Assembly (NCBI GenBank): GCA_012845835.1
Contig: JABAKD010000016.1
Span: 1,978,359-2,042,358, forward strand
Direction of reading: 5' to 3'
Length of the DNA stretch: 64,000 nucleotides
Source: Undaria pinnatifida
Taxonomy: Eukaryota; Sar; Phaeophyceae; Laminariales; Alariaceae
Positions 1 through 11,429 of this stretch are shown piece by piece (the stretch's first letter is position 1; each line of letters starts with the position of its first letter). Below the pieces are notes generated by a model. The model made no database searches. It was given only the letters and a program-made list of their open reading frames with translations, and had not been told where the DNA came from. Position numbers and translations under genes: made by a program.

Positions 1-518
1 AATATCACCGGAACTATATGGGGCAACCGGCACTATAGACGACCCCCTACTGCAGCAAGTCCTCAGATACTCAGTACTCACGGACTTCATTAAGCGAGTT
101 AATGTGACAACAACAACCACTCATACTAATGTGAGAACAACTCATACTTCGAAGTATCAAACATATAGGCGGTCCGGAAGCATCTCACCGGTTATTTACT
201 TATTTATTTATTTTTATTTTGTTTATCCTCCGGCGGATGGGGAAAAATAAAGCTTTAGCTCACCACACTTCCACGTATTTTCATACGCGTCGTGTGTCAT
301 TTAACTCAGCTGCTTTCGCAGCCCAACGCTAGCTGGCGCACCCTTCGGATCCCATTGTAGGTATGGCGTTATCGGTGAGCGGCAACAACGGCAAGAAATG
401 GAAGACGTGGGAGGATCCAAATCTTCCCGTCTGCTTTCCACGTTTTTTCGCCTCTTTGCCAGTACTTCGCATCTGAATACGTATAACACATATCACACCG
501 AAGACAAGTTTGGACCTA
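1..518. other. No gene recognised; repeat debris
   Basis: No convincing coding exon or RNA gene is visible. The first 60 bases contain GGCAACCGGCACTA, a phrase that recurs near 6175 and 19198, so this end looks like the edge of an interspersed repeat. A short TTTATTTA-rich run lies near 195-220. Open frames here are short and show no family features. Confidence 0.5.
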
Positions 519-790
519 TGATACGATGCGATGTACCAGTATGGACCTAGCGCGTCGTAGGCTGACGACTTCCGTTTTCACTTTAGTATTTTTCGGGCGG
601 AAGCATGAATTGCGTCAGCTATGATATAATACCAGGTATGCGTGTGCTTGTACCACTTTTGGTTTTGTTTGTGTGTGTGTTTTTTTCCCTGGGGTATTCT
701 TCCGCTCCAGAGTGACTGGAACCTGTCCTGAGACCACGGACTTGATTATGCGAGTTGATGCGAAAACAACAACTATCAATATCACGGTAT
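519..790 (+). repeat. Half copy of the foldback element seen at 2660-3520
   Basis: The stretch reads through the same landmarks as 2995-3240: a CGTAGGCTGAC segment, CATGAATTGCGTCAGCTAT, ACCACTTTTGGTTTTGTTTG, then a segment ending in GGACTTGATTATGCGAG and an AACAACAAC run. Only one inverted arm plus the centre is present, so it is an incomplete or decayed member of that family. Confidence 0.7.
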
Positions 791-797
791 AATGCTT

Positions 798-885
798 CTA
801 ACCCTTTTAGAGCCCCAAATCCGCTCCATATACTTTTTCCAAGTTATTTGTCCCCAAAAACGGGTTTCCAGTTTTGAAGGCGTTA
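798..885. mobile_element. Small TTAA-type MITE copy
   Basis: An 88-bp block begins CTAACCCTTTTAGAGCCCC and ends TTTTGAAGGCGTTA, with TTTGTCCCCAAAAACGGG inside. Matching copies lie at 28620-28708 and at the right edge of the window (63924-64000). The ends are imperfect inverted repeats next to TTAA-like tetramers, so this is probably a non-autonomous DNA element with piggyBac-like ends. No transposase is present. The family name is inference. Confidence 0.55.
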
Positions 886-985
886 CGCATATACCGCATG
901 GCAACACCAGGTATCAAACAGTACAAAATACCTGGCGACAACAGGCAAGACAAAACGCTCCTCCCACCCGCGGATGAATTTCGAG

Positions 986-2344
986 GAGCAATGGCCGAAA
1001 TCGGGTACACCCGATCGACCGATAGCCGTTATCGGGTACCCCTTGAACACACAGTCTCACAACGACTCAGGACGACATCTCATTGGTCGAAACCACACCG
1101 CATCCGAACGCAACCGCATGTCCATCGGGTGCACCCGATTATGGCTGAACAAGTCCTCGAAAAGTACCCGACTCGCAAACAAGCCACCCGATTATAGCCG
1201 AACTACTCGACCACCAGCCCTCACGCACACACGCACGCGCAGCGGGCGCGAACTCGCGCCACGTCACGAGGCGGGGCATAGTTTGTTCTTTCGCCTCGGA
1301 GCTCTTTTTCCGGAGCTCTTTTTTGTGGACCATGAAGTCGCAGTTAGCACCCCTACACACAAGGCACAGAAGCGCATCTATGCAGACGGTTTAGACATAG
1401 ATCACAGACTACCTGGGCACGGACACGGCACGAGAAGGGCTAAGGATTCAGATGCTCCTTTCCAAATGGCACAGGGAGATATGTTCGTGGCGTGGCGGGC
1501 CGGAGAAATGTATTGCCGCCACCTGTCACATCACAACACCAGCGACAGCCGAGTACACACAAAATCGGCAACATAACGCAACATGTGCACGAATGTACAC
1601 ATGATGAGACTCCACACACAACATGAAGCACTGCTGTGTACAGGACTATTCCCATGTAAGAGAGGTGCAATCACGACCCACTGAGCTTTTCCTGAAAACG
1701 ACGTCCCTGCAGGGCACCTGTTAGCGAGACCTAGGAAATCATTTGACTCAAATCATTTGATCAAATCATTTCTCGGGGTGTGATGTGACAGGTGGCGGCA
1801 ATACATTTCTCCGGCCCGCCACGCCACCAACATATCTCCCTGTGCCATTTGGAAAGGAGCACCTGAATTCCTTCGCCCTTCTCGAGCCGTGTCCGTGCCC
1901 AGGTAGTCTGTGATCTATGTCTAAACCGTCTGCATAGATACGCTTCTGTGCCTTGTGTGTAGGGGTGCTAACTGCGACTTCATGGTCCACAAAAAAGAGC
2001 TCCGGAAAAAGAGCCCCGGAAAAAGAGCTCCGAGATGAAAGAACAAACTATGCCCCGCCTCGTGACGTGGCGCGAGTTCGCGCTCGCTGCGCGTGCGTGT
2101 GTGCGTGTGGGCTGGTGGTCGAGTAGTCCGGCCATAATCGGGTGGCTTCTATGCGAGTCGGGTACATTTTCGAGGACTTGTTCAGCCATAATCGGGTGCA
2201 CCCGATGGACATGCGGTTGCGTTCGGATGCGGTGTGGTTTCGACCAAGGAGATGTCGTCCTGAGTCGTTGTGAGACTGTGTGTTCAAGGGGTACCCGATA
2301 ACGGCTATCGGTCGATCGGGTGTACCCGATTTCGGCCATTGCTC
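986..2344. mobile_element. 1.36-kb inverted-repeat DNA transposon (non-autonomous) with TSD
   Basis: Left arm 986-1540 and right arm 1777-2344 are near-perfect inverted copies of about 560 bp around a unique 236-bp spacer. The outer end reads GAGCAATGGCCGAAATCGGG on both arms. TTTCGAG occurs immediately outside both ends (979-985 and 2345-2351), a clean 7-bp target-site duplication; 8 bp is possible if one terminal G is assigned to the target. Each arm carries several copies of a CGGGTRCACCCGAT motif, which could be subterminal protein-binding sites. The arms contain mirror-image open frames but no recognisable transposase. Long arms and a 7-8 bp TSD suit a Mutator-like, hAT-like or Foldback derivative. 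The flanks match the tandem repeat at 3545-4240, consistent with insertion into a copy of it. Confidence 0.85.
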
Positions 2345-2525
2345 TTTCGAGGCTCATGTTCTCAACAACGGGGATCGAGTGCAAACGCCTATTGATGCGT
2401 ACGGAAAACTTCGACGAGATGTTTCCCAAAAAGCCACCATTTTTCGTTGCGTATGCCTCCCTCGTTTTCGAAACAGTTGTCTGCCTCTGAAACTCGTCCC
2501 AGGTGGTGGGTGTTGTTGCATGTTT
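2345..2525 (+). repeat. Part of the ~350-bp tandem repeat family
   Basis: The block GGCTCATGTTCTCAACAACG, then TTGATGCGTACGGAAAA, then TTCGTTGCGTATGCC follows the same order as 3727-3840 and 4059-4180. It directly abuts the right end of the inverted-repeat transposon. Confidence 0.65.
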
Positions 2526-2529
2526 TTTT

Positions 2530-2660
2530 TTCTTTCACATTAACGCATAATCAAGTCCGTGGTCAGAGGGCAGGCTCCAGTCACTTCGGAGTGGAGGAAC
2601 ACCCCAGGAAAACACATGCACAAAACCTAAAGTGGTGCGTACACGCATACATCACTGCTG
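2530..2660 (-). repeat. Fragment of the foldback-element centre
   Basis: TAATCAAGTCCGTGGTCAGA, followed by GGCAGGCTCCAGTCACT and GGAACACCCCAGGAAAACAC, is the reverse complement of the centre of the 2660-3520 element (about 3120-3210). It stands immediately to the left of the full element. Confidence 0.65.
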
Positions 2661-3520
2661 CAGTATAGCGTTTTTTTCCTTTCCTTTCTTTCGTTTCTTT
2701 TCTTTTCTTTTCTTTTCTTTTCTTTTCTTTTCTTTTCTTTTCCTTTCTTTTCTTTTCTTTTCTTTTCTTTTCTTTTCTTTTCTTTTCTTTTCTTTTCTTT
2801 TCTTTTCCTTTCCTTTCCTTTCTTTTTCTGTCTTTTCTTTTCTTTTTTCCAATTGACTTGAGCCTGACGTGCGTACGCGTAGTGATATGTACCACGTGTA
2901 ATATTATAAAAAATGAAAATATATATACGTGGTAGTCTTTTCTGGGTGGCAAGCTGTGTAGTCGTTTTTTTTAGGCGCGAATAGTGTGACGTTATGTACT
3001 AGAATGGACCCAGCATATCGTAGGCTGACTCCCGATTTCACTTTCTTTTTTGGGTGGCGGAGGCATGAATTGCGTCAGCTATTACAAGTATATATGCGTG
3101 CTTGTACTTGTACCACTTTTGGTTTTGTTTGTGTTTTTTCCTGGGGTATTCCTCCACTCCAGAGTGACTGGAGCCTGTCCTGTGACCGCGGACTTGATTA
3201 TGCGAGATAATGTGAAAACAACAACAACAACAAAAACAACAACATATCATAGCTGACGCAATTCATGCCTCCGGCAGAAGAAAATAAAAAGTGAAATCGG
3301 GAGTCAGCATGCGATGTGCCAGGCCCACTCTGGTACTCTACGCGGCGCTACTCGCGCCTGGAAAAACCGACTACACCGCTTGCCACCCAGAAAATACTAT
3401 ATATACGTGGTACCTGTCACTACGCATACGCACGTCAGACTCAAGTCAATCGGAAAAAAGAAAAGAAAAGAAAGCGAAAAAGGAAAGGAAAGGAAGGGCA
3501 AAAAAAACACCATACTAGAA
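2660..3520. mobile_element. Foldback / long-TIR element of about 860 bp
   Basis: Two inverted arms of roughly 350-400 bp, left about 2660-3085 and right about 3247-3520, flank a centre of about 160 bp. Matching landmarks in mirror order are the terminal AGTATRGYGTTTTTTT, a CTTTT-rich tract, AATTGACTTGAGCCTGACGT, ATATACGTGGTA, GGGTGGCAAGC, and CATGAATTGCGTCAGCTAT next to the centre. The left arm's pyrimidine tract has expanded into a TTTTC microsatellite (about 2680-2845), so the arms differ in length. No protein is encoded. No clear TSD was found. A MITE or Foldback assignment is inference from structure. Confidence 0.75.
2680..2845. repeat. TTTTC pentanucleotide microsatellite
   Basis: The tract is almost pure (TTTTC)n with a few single-base interruptions. 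It lies within the left arm of the foldback element. The right arm has a short matching AAAAG tract near 3460-3500, so the array probably grew from an existing terminal tract. Confidence 0.95.
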
Positions 3521-3544
3521 AACCCTAGAACCTGACTAAAGACG

Positions 3545-4240
3545 GCATTGGGTGTATTATCTTGCGCGTCATACGGCAGCTAGACAGAAAACACCATCAA
3601 AAGCAGCGGCAAGTCAAGGCGAAAGTACACCATCAAACGCAGCAGCAGCAAGTCAGTAGTGGCATAAACCAGCAGCATCAGGCTTCCGTAAAACACACAC
3701 CAAGATTACACACGTACACCCGTTCGACGCTGATTTTTCGCAACGACGGGGACATGTGAAAACAAATGCCCGTTGATGCGTCTACGGAAAAAAATCTCGA
3801 CCACATTATCTCCCAAAAGCCGACACCTTCGTTGCGTGCGCGCCCTGGCCCCGCCGCCCCTGACTTTTTGAGAAAATCTGCTCTGAAATTTCATCCACAC
3901 GAAGAGGGGAGTGTCATCTTGCGTACTTCTATACGGTAGTAAGCTGAAAATACAACATCAAACGCAGGAGCAAGTCAGTACAGCAGTATTGGCATCAGCC
4001 TCAGCACCAGCATTCCGTATACTAAGACACACAAGATAGCACGCGTACGCCCCCTCCGACGGCTTTCGACGCTAACTAAATGTTTGACAAAGGGGGGAAG
4101 AGGGAGTGCAAACGTCGAGCGATGCGTCTACTACGGGAAAAGCTCGACGATGTGTTTCGAAAGAAACTAATTTTCGTGGTTGGTGGCCCCCCGGTTCGGG
4201 AGAAAATCTGCTCTGAAATTCATTTTACAAAAAAATAATG
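3545..4240 (+). repeat. Direct tandem repeat, period about 330-360 bp
   Basis: Unit 1 begins near 3548 with TGGGTGTATTATCTTGCGCG, unit 2 near 3907 with GGAGTGTCATCTTGCGTAC, and a third start appears near 4239 with TGGGTGTGTTATCTCGCG. Shared internal phrases include CATCAAACGCAG, GTTGATGCGTCTACGG and GAGAAAATCTGCTCTGAAAT. The units are diverged (roughly 75-85% by eye). No long frame is conserved between them, so they look non-coding. Confidence 0.75.
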
Positions 4241-4708
4241 GGTGTGTTATCTCGCGTATTGAAATATACTTCGAGTATCACACCGCGGTTAATCCGTATA
4301 ATACTATCAATACTGCAGTTGCAAATGTATCATACTGCAGTCGCAAAACTGACCGTTTGTTCGCGTTCAGATTTTTCTAGGAAATTTCGTCGCCATCGAC
4401 GAAACACGGCCATCTCGTATTTTCAAGTATATCCCCTCTAAAGATACCTTATCGAGCCGAAGCTCCACGGGTAATTACCGGTATGATATATGCTAGTATC
4501 ATTAATTTATACCAGGTATGATACAACAGACAGATCGACAGATCGAGCAGCGGAAGCGCAATTCCACCAACCAATCCGGTCCACGTGCACTAACTCCCCC
4601 GTTCCCGATGTTTTTCCGAATTTTTCCGAATTTTCACGGTCTGGGGCCAGGGATAGGGGCATGCAAGCCCTTCATAACATAATTTTCCGATATTTTTCCT
4701 GTCGAGGT

Positions 4709-4792
4709 GTGGGATTGGGTTCACAATCAAGTAGGGTAGGGATTGAGTTCGCAGTCAAGTAGGGTCGGGACAGGGTTCAGAGTCAAAAGTAT
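4709..4792 (+). repeat. Three tandem units of about 28 bp
   Basis: GGGATTGGGTTCACAATCAA, GGGATTGAGTTCGCAGTCAA and GGGACAGGGTTCAGAGTCAA follow one another, each trailed by GTAGGGT or a variant. It is a short degenerate minisatellite. Confidence 0.8.
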
Positions 4793-4906
4793 TCTTCAAC
4801 AGTTTTGTCGAACCTGGGCGGGCTCGTTTGTGGGTATTTACGTATCTGGAACTAATAATTTGATTCTGCGCGTTGTGCGATATTGTGGGCCCTCGGAATG
4901 CCGAAC

Positions 4907-5048
4907 GAACAACAGCATCGACAACAGCAACGGCAACAACAGCAACGGCAACAACAGCAGCAGCAACAACAGCAACGGCAACAACAGCAACGGCAACAAC
5001 AGCAACGGCAACAACAACAGCAGCAATAAAACAAACGACGGCAGCACG

Positions 5049-5086
<38 letters not shown>

Positions 5087-5121
5087 AAACAACAACAACA
5101 ACAACAACAGCAACAACGACG

Positions 5122-5172
<51 letters not shown>

Positions 5173-5203
5173 GCAACAACAACAACAACAACAACAACAA
5201 CAA

Positions 5204-5293
<90 letters not shown>

Positions 5294-5300
5294 CGTCAAC
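4907..5300 (+). repeat. AAC / CAR trinucleotide array of about 390 bp
   Basis: The array starts as mixed CAACAGCAACGG units and becomes nearly pure (AAC)n after about 5045. All three + frames are open, reading poly-Asn, poly-Thr or poly-Gln, but these homopolymer frames follow from the repeat and are not evidence of a gene. Nothing on either side supports an exon. Confidence 0.95.
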
Positions 5301-5576
5301 GGCAACAGCACAAATGTGTGCGCTGGTTTCAAGATTTTCCAAGATTTGCGGTTGGACAGCGCAGATCTTCCGGCTTCAAAGTGTGCATAGCATCTCTGGC
5401 TTCAAGTTTTGTGGGGGATCTCCGGCTTCGGACTTTGTTAGGATGCTCGGCTTTTTTGTTAACTCCGGCTTGACCCAGCTCGAGAGGGGTACCTATGCTC
5501 GAGCCGCCGCTGGTTTGCTTGCCGTCTACCCCATGTACCTTGCACGAAACAGCAAATAACTGTGTCGCTGCTGCTT

Positions 5577-5579
5577 CTT

Positions 5580-5614
<35 letters not shown>

Positions 5615-5615
5615 G
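5577..5615 (+). repeat. TGC trinucleotide run
   Basis: A pure TGC run of about a dozen units is followed by a looser GTTGTTGTT-rich stretch to about 5700. Confidence 0.9.
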
Positions 5616-5639
5616 TTGGTGTTGTGTTGTTGCAGTGGC

Positions 5640-8600
5640 GGTTGTTGATGTTGCAATTGTTGTAGCTGATGTTGGTGATGGCGGTGTAGTTGATGATTAT
5701 GTTAGTTGACGAGAGTTACAAGCATCCTCCACCAATAGCACGAGCTCCCACCAATAATGAGAGCTACGACTAACCTATAAATCTTACCTATGTATTGCAT
5801 CCCCTTTACAAGCGCGCCAGCGGCGTGGGAACAAACTATTTGGAACTAGAGTGGGAGCCCTTTTGCACCCTGCACCCTTTTAATCACCGCCGCATAAATC
5901 ACCCACCTAGAACTCCAAGTAGCTGGACGAAAAAACGAGGGAGCTCTTCCACAAGGGTGTTCACATGTGCATAAAGGGGTTACGACCGGCTTCCCGACTC
6001 TTTCCAAAACCATCAACCGATAAATTCCGGGATAGTGCGGAACAGTAGTACCGGTCGCGGCTATAGTGTCGGTGCAAATAACGGCACTACAGAGGCAACA
6101 GGCACTACTGCGCGTCCTGCCACGACTGGTTGTTCCCATCTGTGCCAACCTAGTTCACAGGCACCATAGCGGGCAACCGGCACTGCTCAGTCGGCACCAT
6201 AAAGGGACCAGTAGGACGAGGGAACAACATACCGTAGGTGTTGCGCTGCTGCGCTGGAGCACACAATCCTGAGAAAATCGCGATTTGCGCCGCGCAGGCG
6301 TGTTACCAAACTGCGCCACCAAGCTTTCGGACCGCACAACATGTTTTGCGGCAGGCGAAATGCTTGTTGCGCACTTTTCTTATCTCGTCGTAGGCACAAA
6401 GAACAACGTTGGGTCTGTTTTCTCACTGCAGCAGAAAACAAAAAGGGTCCGTTTTGTCGCTGCAGGCATTCTGGCCCGTAAAATGCATATTTGAAGCGGT
6501 TTTCGGTCGCAAATTGGCTCTAACATCGCAACTTTTGGCCTCCGGCGCCCCCCCGATCAGCCTCAGGCGCGTGCTGCGCTAAGCGCGACATGGGCCTACG
6601 TCGAATTTTATTTCCTGGTCGCGACAAGCAATTTTCACCGCACATAAAACTGGGGACGCGCAGTGAAGGTTACCTACCGCACTAACGCGGGACCACGACC
6701 ATAATCCTCAAAACTTTTTTTTTTTGGTCCGGCGTCAGACCTCAGCGGCACGACAGAGCAGGCACCCCCCACCGCGCCCGGTCTCTTGAGAACCTCGCTT
6801 CGTTAGACCAAATCCCGAAGCGGTGCGATTTTCGGAGCGACCATCGGATTCATTGCAAACGCCTTCTTACAACTTCATGCACATTTTTTTTTTTTTGGGG
6901 GGGGGACAATCTGCATGGAATCAGTAATGAAGGATAGTCTATGCAGTGGCTACGTGTATTACGATGGCATACCTGTGGCTAGGAACTCGCGCAAAAGCAC
7001 ATTCATTAACCGTCGTCGCCTTGCGTGTTGGTGCTTGGTGGACGCGTCAGGGCAACTCGAAAGGAGTCCCAGTTTTGGGAGCAGTCAAAATTAGCGACTC
7101 GTCTTCGCTCGAAATAATAGCACTATTTTTGCTATTTGCGGGGGGGGGGGATTGTAATCAAGACCCAGTATAGTTGATAAAAAATGGGGAATATATAGGT
7201 TTTAGTGTGTATGGTAGGTCCTGACTACGATGGTCCGACGTAAACAGTAGGGTGGTAAATGAGGCAAGAGTGCCTCATACATGCGGCAGGCCGTGTGCGC
7301 GTCTGCCGAGAAAAAACGTTTTTTTTCTCGCAGCACAACAAACAAAACAATCGACAGCAACCCACGCCCCCCCCCCGAACAGCAGAAACACGGCAACCGC
7401 GACCTAATCTAGAAGGCGTGGCACAAAACCACCACCACGACAGCCCAACCTCGCTCGCTCCCAAATAAAAGAAGCCGGAATTACGGAAGTCGGCTGCATG
7501 CAGCTCTCGAAACCAAAACTACCACCGTGGCTTTCGCTATCAGACAGACACCACACAACAGACAAGACACACAGACTAATTAAGAAAATGGAAGCCAGTA
7601 CGCACCCGGCTTTGAAGAGTTGTGTTTTGCCTTGTACGGCAACAAACGGACGAGGGAGCGTTGGTCGCTTCGCTCCCTCCTCCTTGCCTCATTAAAAGAT
7701 GAAAAAAATTCGACCCCAATCCAAAGACTGCTCATATTCAAAGAGGAGTTCTTAGAGGTTAAAACCGCCTACGCATCTGCCGCAATGGGCAGGAGAGCGT
7801 CCCTTCTCGCCCCTCCCGCCCCCACCCCTCCACCGTTAACCTGCACCGCGCCACCCCAACCCCCAACCCTGCTTTGTCTACTTTGAGTGGCCCAATATTT
7901 TTTTTATGCCTGGAGAAGCAGCACCAGCAGCACCAACGGCAGCCATATCCGTGCAACACCAGCTCCGCATTGAGAGGATTTCCAACTCTTGGCTTCGTGG
8001 CAGGCACGATAAAACAGCAGCCGCGCTTCAAAATCTTCTCTTTGTGACAGCCACAAACGGTTCCTCTCTATACAAATACCCCCATCTCTCTCGTGTTACG
8101 TGCGCGCACGCGCCTGTGCGTGTGCGTGTGTGTCGTCTTAGGCATACGATCAAGACAGCGGTACAATTGGTTTCGTTTCGTTTACACCTTGCATGCCACG
8201 CAGGACGGCGGAAACCCACACCTCTGAGTTTCAAAGAGGCCGCGCGGCTACAGTCAGCACACAGTACAACAGCAGCGGTGCAACAAACAACAGCAGCTGC
8301 GCTTCGAGCTCTTGACTTTTGCGACTGTCACGGTGATCTCGTACGTGTGAGGTGCTGGGCAGCAGAATATATCACCACCACGTTATCACGACCAATGCAA
8401 AATCGGACACACCACGTCGAACCCCATGGGAACGCCTTCGTTCCCCAACGAAACCTAAACGCGGGATGGTTCTGCAAATAATGATGGGCAGGTTTAGGCC
8501 CTGCTCCCGCTCGGCACGCCTGATCCCACCCAGACTAACGCCTTCTGAACTAGGGTTGGAAATCGACAAAACTAATCATGATCACTCTTTGTTGCCAATC

Positions 8601-9640
8601 GTATTTTTCATAAATCATGATCAAATTACCTTGTTTCTACCGAGTATTTGGTTATTTCAGCTGTATGGCTTGTAGTATGGGATACTAAAATAAACGCCGT
8701 ACCAATAAAGTGAGTATGGTTCGTTATTAATAGTATGGTATACTAAAATGTTGTACAAAAAAAGTATGTGGGATTTCGAATGACCACTTTAAAATCTGAC
8801 CAAAAAAAAAGGTATACTGGTAGTACAGCAGTAGTTACAGTGTTGTTCCCGTTTTTATTGTGGCCATTGAGATGGAAACCCCGACTTTGCTGGAAACAGC
8901 GGTAGTGCCGGAACTGCGTGTGTTGGTGGGCCCGCAGGCGGCGAGTTCTATACCCAGGGTCAGTTGGGAGCAAATATGTCGGATTACGGTATACGGCACT
9001 ACGGCGAAACCCCTTTGGCGTTAAAAAGCGCCGTAAAGTCGTTGCACTCCCTGTCCCCTATTCACGAAAGCCATATACATCCATAGGGAAAACCTGCATT
9101 TTCTCCCGCCGGCAGCTCCGCTGGCTGTCACGGTACCACATTTAGACTTCGTAATTACCCGTACGCAGCTCATATTCTGTTTCTTGCGGTAGTTCGCGTG
9201 AGCACAAGATGTTTTGGATTTTGGCGGTGATCCGACATCTCTGGCTGGGAGGGAGCAGGGTGCCCAGTGGGAGCAGGGGCGGAAAAAATGTGGAATTTTC
9301 TAGACAGAATTCGTGTCTACAATATAGTTCACAAACGGGACAGATCAGCCAGATCCCTATTCATGATCAACGTCTTTTCAGGGAAGACAGATCCTTGGTC
9401 CACGTATATGATCTGCATCATCTATAGATTATGTTGCTGGGTGGGACCTGCATGATCTGCATGACAGGTGCACCACATATTTCTTAGTGACATCTATACA
9501 GATCCTGCATAACATTTCATACGACATATTTAGAGTATCGGATCTATTCATAGAAAATCTACAGCAGATCGCGGTGTCACCGTACCAGGTACCCGCCCCC
9601 CTTTTGATCAAAATCAGGCCCCCACGTCCTTAAAAACTCC
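5640..9640. other. No gene recognised; 4 kb of diffuse repeats
   Basis: No splice-consistent exon series or protein family could be read on either strand. Around 6060-6250 there is a block with GGGCAACCGGCACTGCTCAG that recurs near 19195 and loosely at 44450-44600, so it is interspersed repeat. CCGCACTAACGCGGGACCAC near 6680 matches the end of the small TIR element at 13085-13220. Homopolymer runs lie near 6715, 6887 and 7140. Frames such as 7906-8481 (191 aa) are rich in low-complexity residues and are not believed. Confidence 0.5.
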
Positions 9641-9644
9641 GCCC

Positions 9645-9985
9645 TCCCCTCACCGGATATTCGACTTGCAGGATTCATTTGATAAACTGATGCATTTCCT
9701 TCCACAGCTCAGATTTTGTCCCCCTCAGAAACGGGTTTTATAGTTCCCGCGCACAGAATGCCTAACGTCACCCTGTTGACCCTGGTAGCTACATTGTAGT
9801 TGAAAGGGGAGTCGCCGACCTATATATATATATATTTTTTATATATATATATATATATGACACACAACCAGTAATACGCGCGATCGGAGTATCACACACA
9901 GCTTGCAAAGATGAGTTTCGACAAAATATTCGATCTCACAGCTGGCGTGTATTTTAATTTTCAAAATATATCCGGCGTGTGAAAT
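9645..9985 (+). repeat. Interspersed repeat family F (about 310 bp), copy 1
   Basis: Landmarks in order are TTTGATAAACTGATGCATTT, TTTGTCCCCCTCAGAAACGG, GGGAGTCGCCGACCTATAT, CGCGCGATCGGAGTATCACA and GATGAGTTTCGACAAAATAT. The same order occurs at 21912-22225, and parts recur at 22860-23100 and 23405-23610. An AT dinucleotide run (9821-9858) has expanded inside this copy. No coding potential was seen. Confidence 0.75.
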
Positions 9986-10504
9986 AGTTCCACTCGCCGT
10001 ATAGGACGAATGTATGATACCATGTACCCAGGGTACCTGTTGGGCTTGCGGACGCGGGCTGTCGGGGAACCAAGACAGCCGAAACCTTTCGAATGTTTCA
10101 CGTACGGACGATCCTGGGGTTGAGAGGTCGTGGTCGTATCCTAGCAAAATTCTAGGAAAAGTTGACCTACGAAAATACAACAACATAGCCCGTGTTGTCC
10201 TTGTGTGTCGGAACCCAACAGTCCAACACCAGTAATATACAGACAGCAGTAGCAACCACAAAAAGGTTCTTTCGTATGCCTGTCTGGCTTGGTTTGTGGC
10301 GGACGACAAAAATCATGACGAGGAGGTAAATACAAAACAAGAGAAAACGACCCCCTCCCCCAACTCACCCCACACCCGCTATGGGCAGAATGATGAAACA
10401 AACAAGAGCGGGGTCAGTCACACTGCAAGAATAACAAAAAAAATGCCATGTAAGTCTTCTCTCAAACGTGGGAGCAACCCTTTCCCACAACCAAAACTGT
10501 CTCC

Positions 10505-10671
10505 ATTTTTTTTTTCTCTCCCACACACAAATCTACTTGCCAGCTTCTCCTGGGTAACAAGCTGTGGTTGGTCACAGGTGTCGTCCCTTCAACCCCCCGG
10601 TTCTTGCCTTCAAATCATTATCGCGCATATGGTTCAGCAATCCCACTGCTCGTCGATTTTTCATCGAGTGT
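10505..10671 (-). mobile_element. SINE-A, 3' fragment
   Basis: On the minus strand this carries the body and tail of the SINE defined at 19692, 23111 and 29332: CGATGAAAAATCGACGAGCA, the AGTGGGATTGCTGAACC segment, GACGACACCTGTGACC, then a terminal A-rich run (a T run on the + strand near 10507). The tRNA-like head is missing, as expected for a 5'-truncated retroposed copy. Confidence 0.8.
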
Positions 10672-10904
10672 TACCTGGTACCTTATGTATATGTTGTACT
10701 CCGTATATGTTATGTTATGTTATGCAGACACCATTCTTAGTCTAGTTCCCTTACGTAAACATCGGTTAAGTTCTGAAGGGAAGGGGTTAAGCAGACTTGC
10801 TGCTGCATCATACCTGGTATGCGCATATTGGAGAATAACTGGGAGATGGAATGGAGGATGTGAGGATTTCGACGTTTTGAAAAAAGCAAAAGCAGATATC
10901 TTCG

Positions 10905-11160
10905 AGTACCGCAGCGTGTGTTCTTCGTACTAAACCGATATTTCCACCCATCTACATCCAGCAGAACCAGTGTCCGTGCCGCTGCCTCCTCATTTCCACC
11001 ATCTACACCCAGCACAGCAGCCATTCTCCGCGCCGACGCCTCCTCCTAGAGAGACGAGCTCTGTGGTCACAAACCACAAAACAGAGACACATATTGCAAA
11101 CGCGAATGAAGCAAGGTATACCATCATATGATACCACCTCCGATCTATACGGGGCCATGA
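10905..11160 (-). repeat. Short element sharing the LINE 3' tail, copy 1
   Basis: Read on the minus strand it contains TTTGTGACCACAGAGCTCGT, CTCTCTAGGAGGAGGC, GCACGGACACTGGTTCTGCT, GGATGTAGATGGGTGGAAAT and GGTTTAGTACGAAGAACACA. The same 3' block ends the LINE copies at 23742 and 24523. A middle segment (GGATGTAGATGG-like) is duplicated in this copy. Confidence 0.7.
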
Positions 11161-11429
11161 CATGAAAACTTTCATCTATAGTAAGGATCAATTTCCTTGC
11201 TGCTGCTGTTTCGTAGGTCATACGTACGTAGCCATAGCCCCCCACAAGCCGCGAGCACACCGAGTATCGAGTCCCGCTCGCGTTGTGCGCATGTCACATG
11301 CATGTGAGGTTGTGAGAAGAAACAAAGAGGCCAAACAAAAACCAGGAGAAAACAAGAACGACCAACTGACCGACCGACCGACCGACCGACAGACCGGCCG
11401 ATCACGAACGAAAGGTTCCAAGGTAGTGT

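Noticed and set aside
974-2429. Mirror-image frames of 150-200 aa in the inverted-repeat transposon, possible transposase
   Set aside because: The peptides have no DDE or zinc-finger pattern and exist on both arms only because the arms are inverted copies.
2581-2952. Lys/Glu/Arg-rich frame that looks like a nuclear basic protein
   Set aside because: It is the translated TTTTC microsatellite in a foldback element.
4743-5559. Long + and minus frames reading poly-Asn, poly-Thr, poly-Val or poly-Leu
   Set aside because: They are products of the AAC/CAG trinucleotide array. All frames are open because the unit contains no stop.
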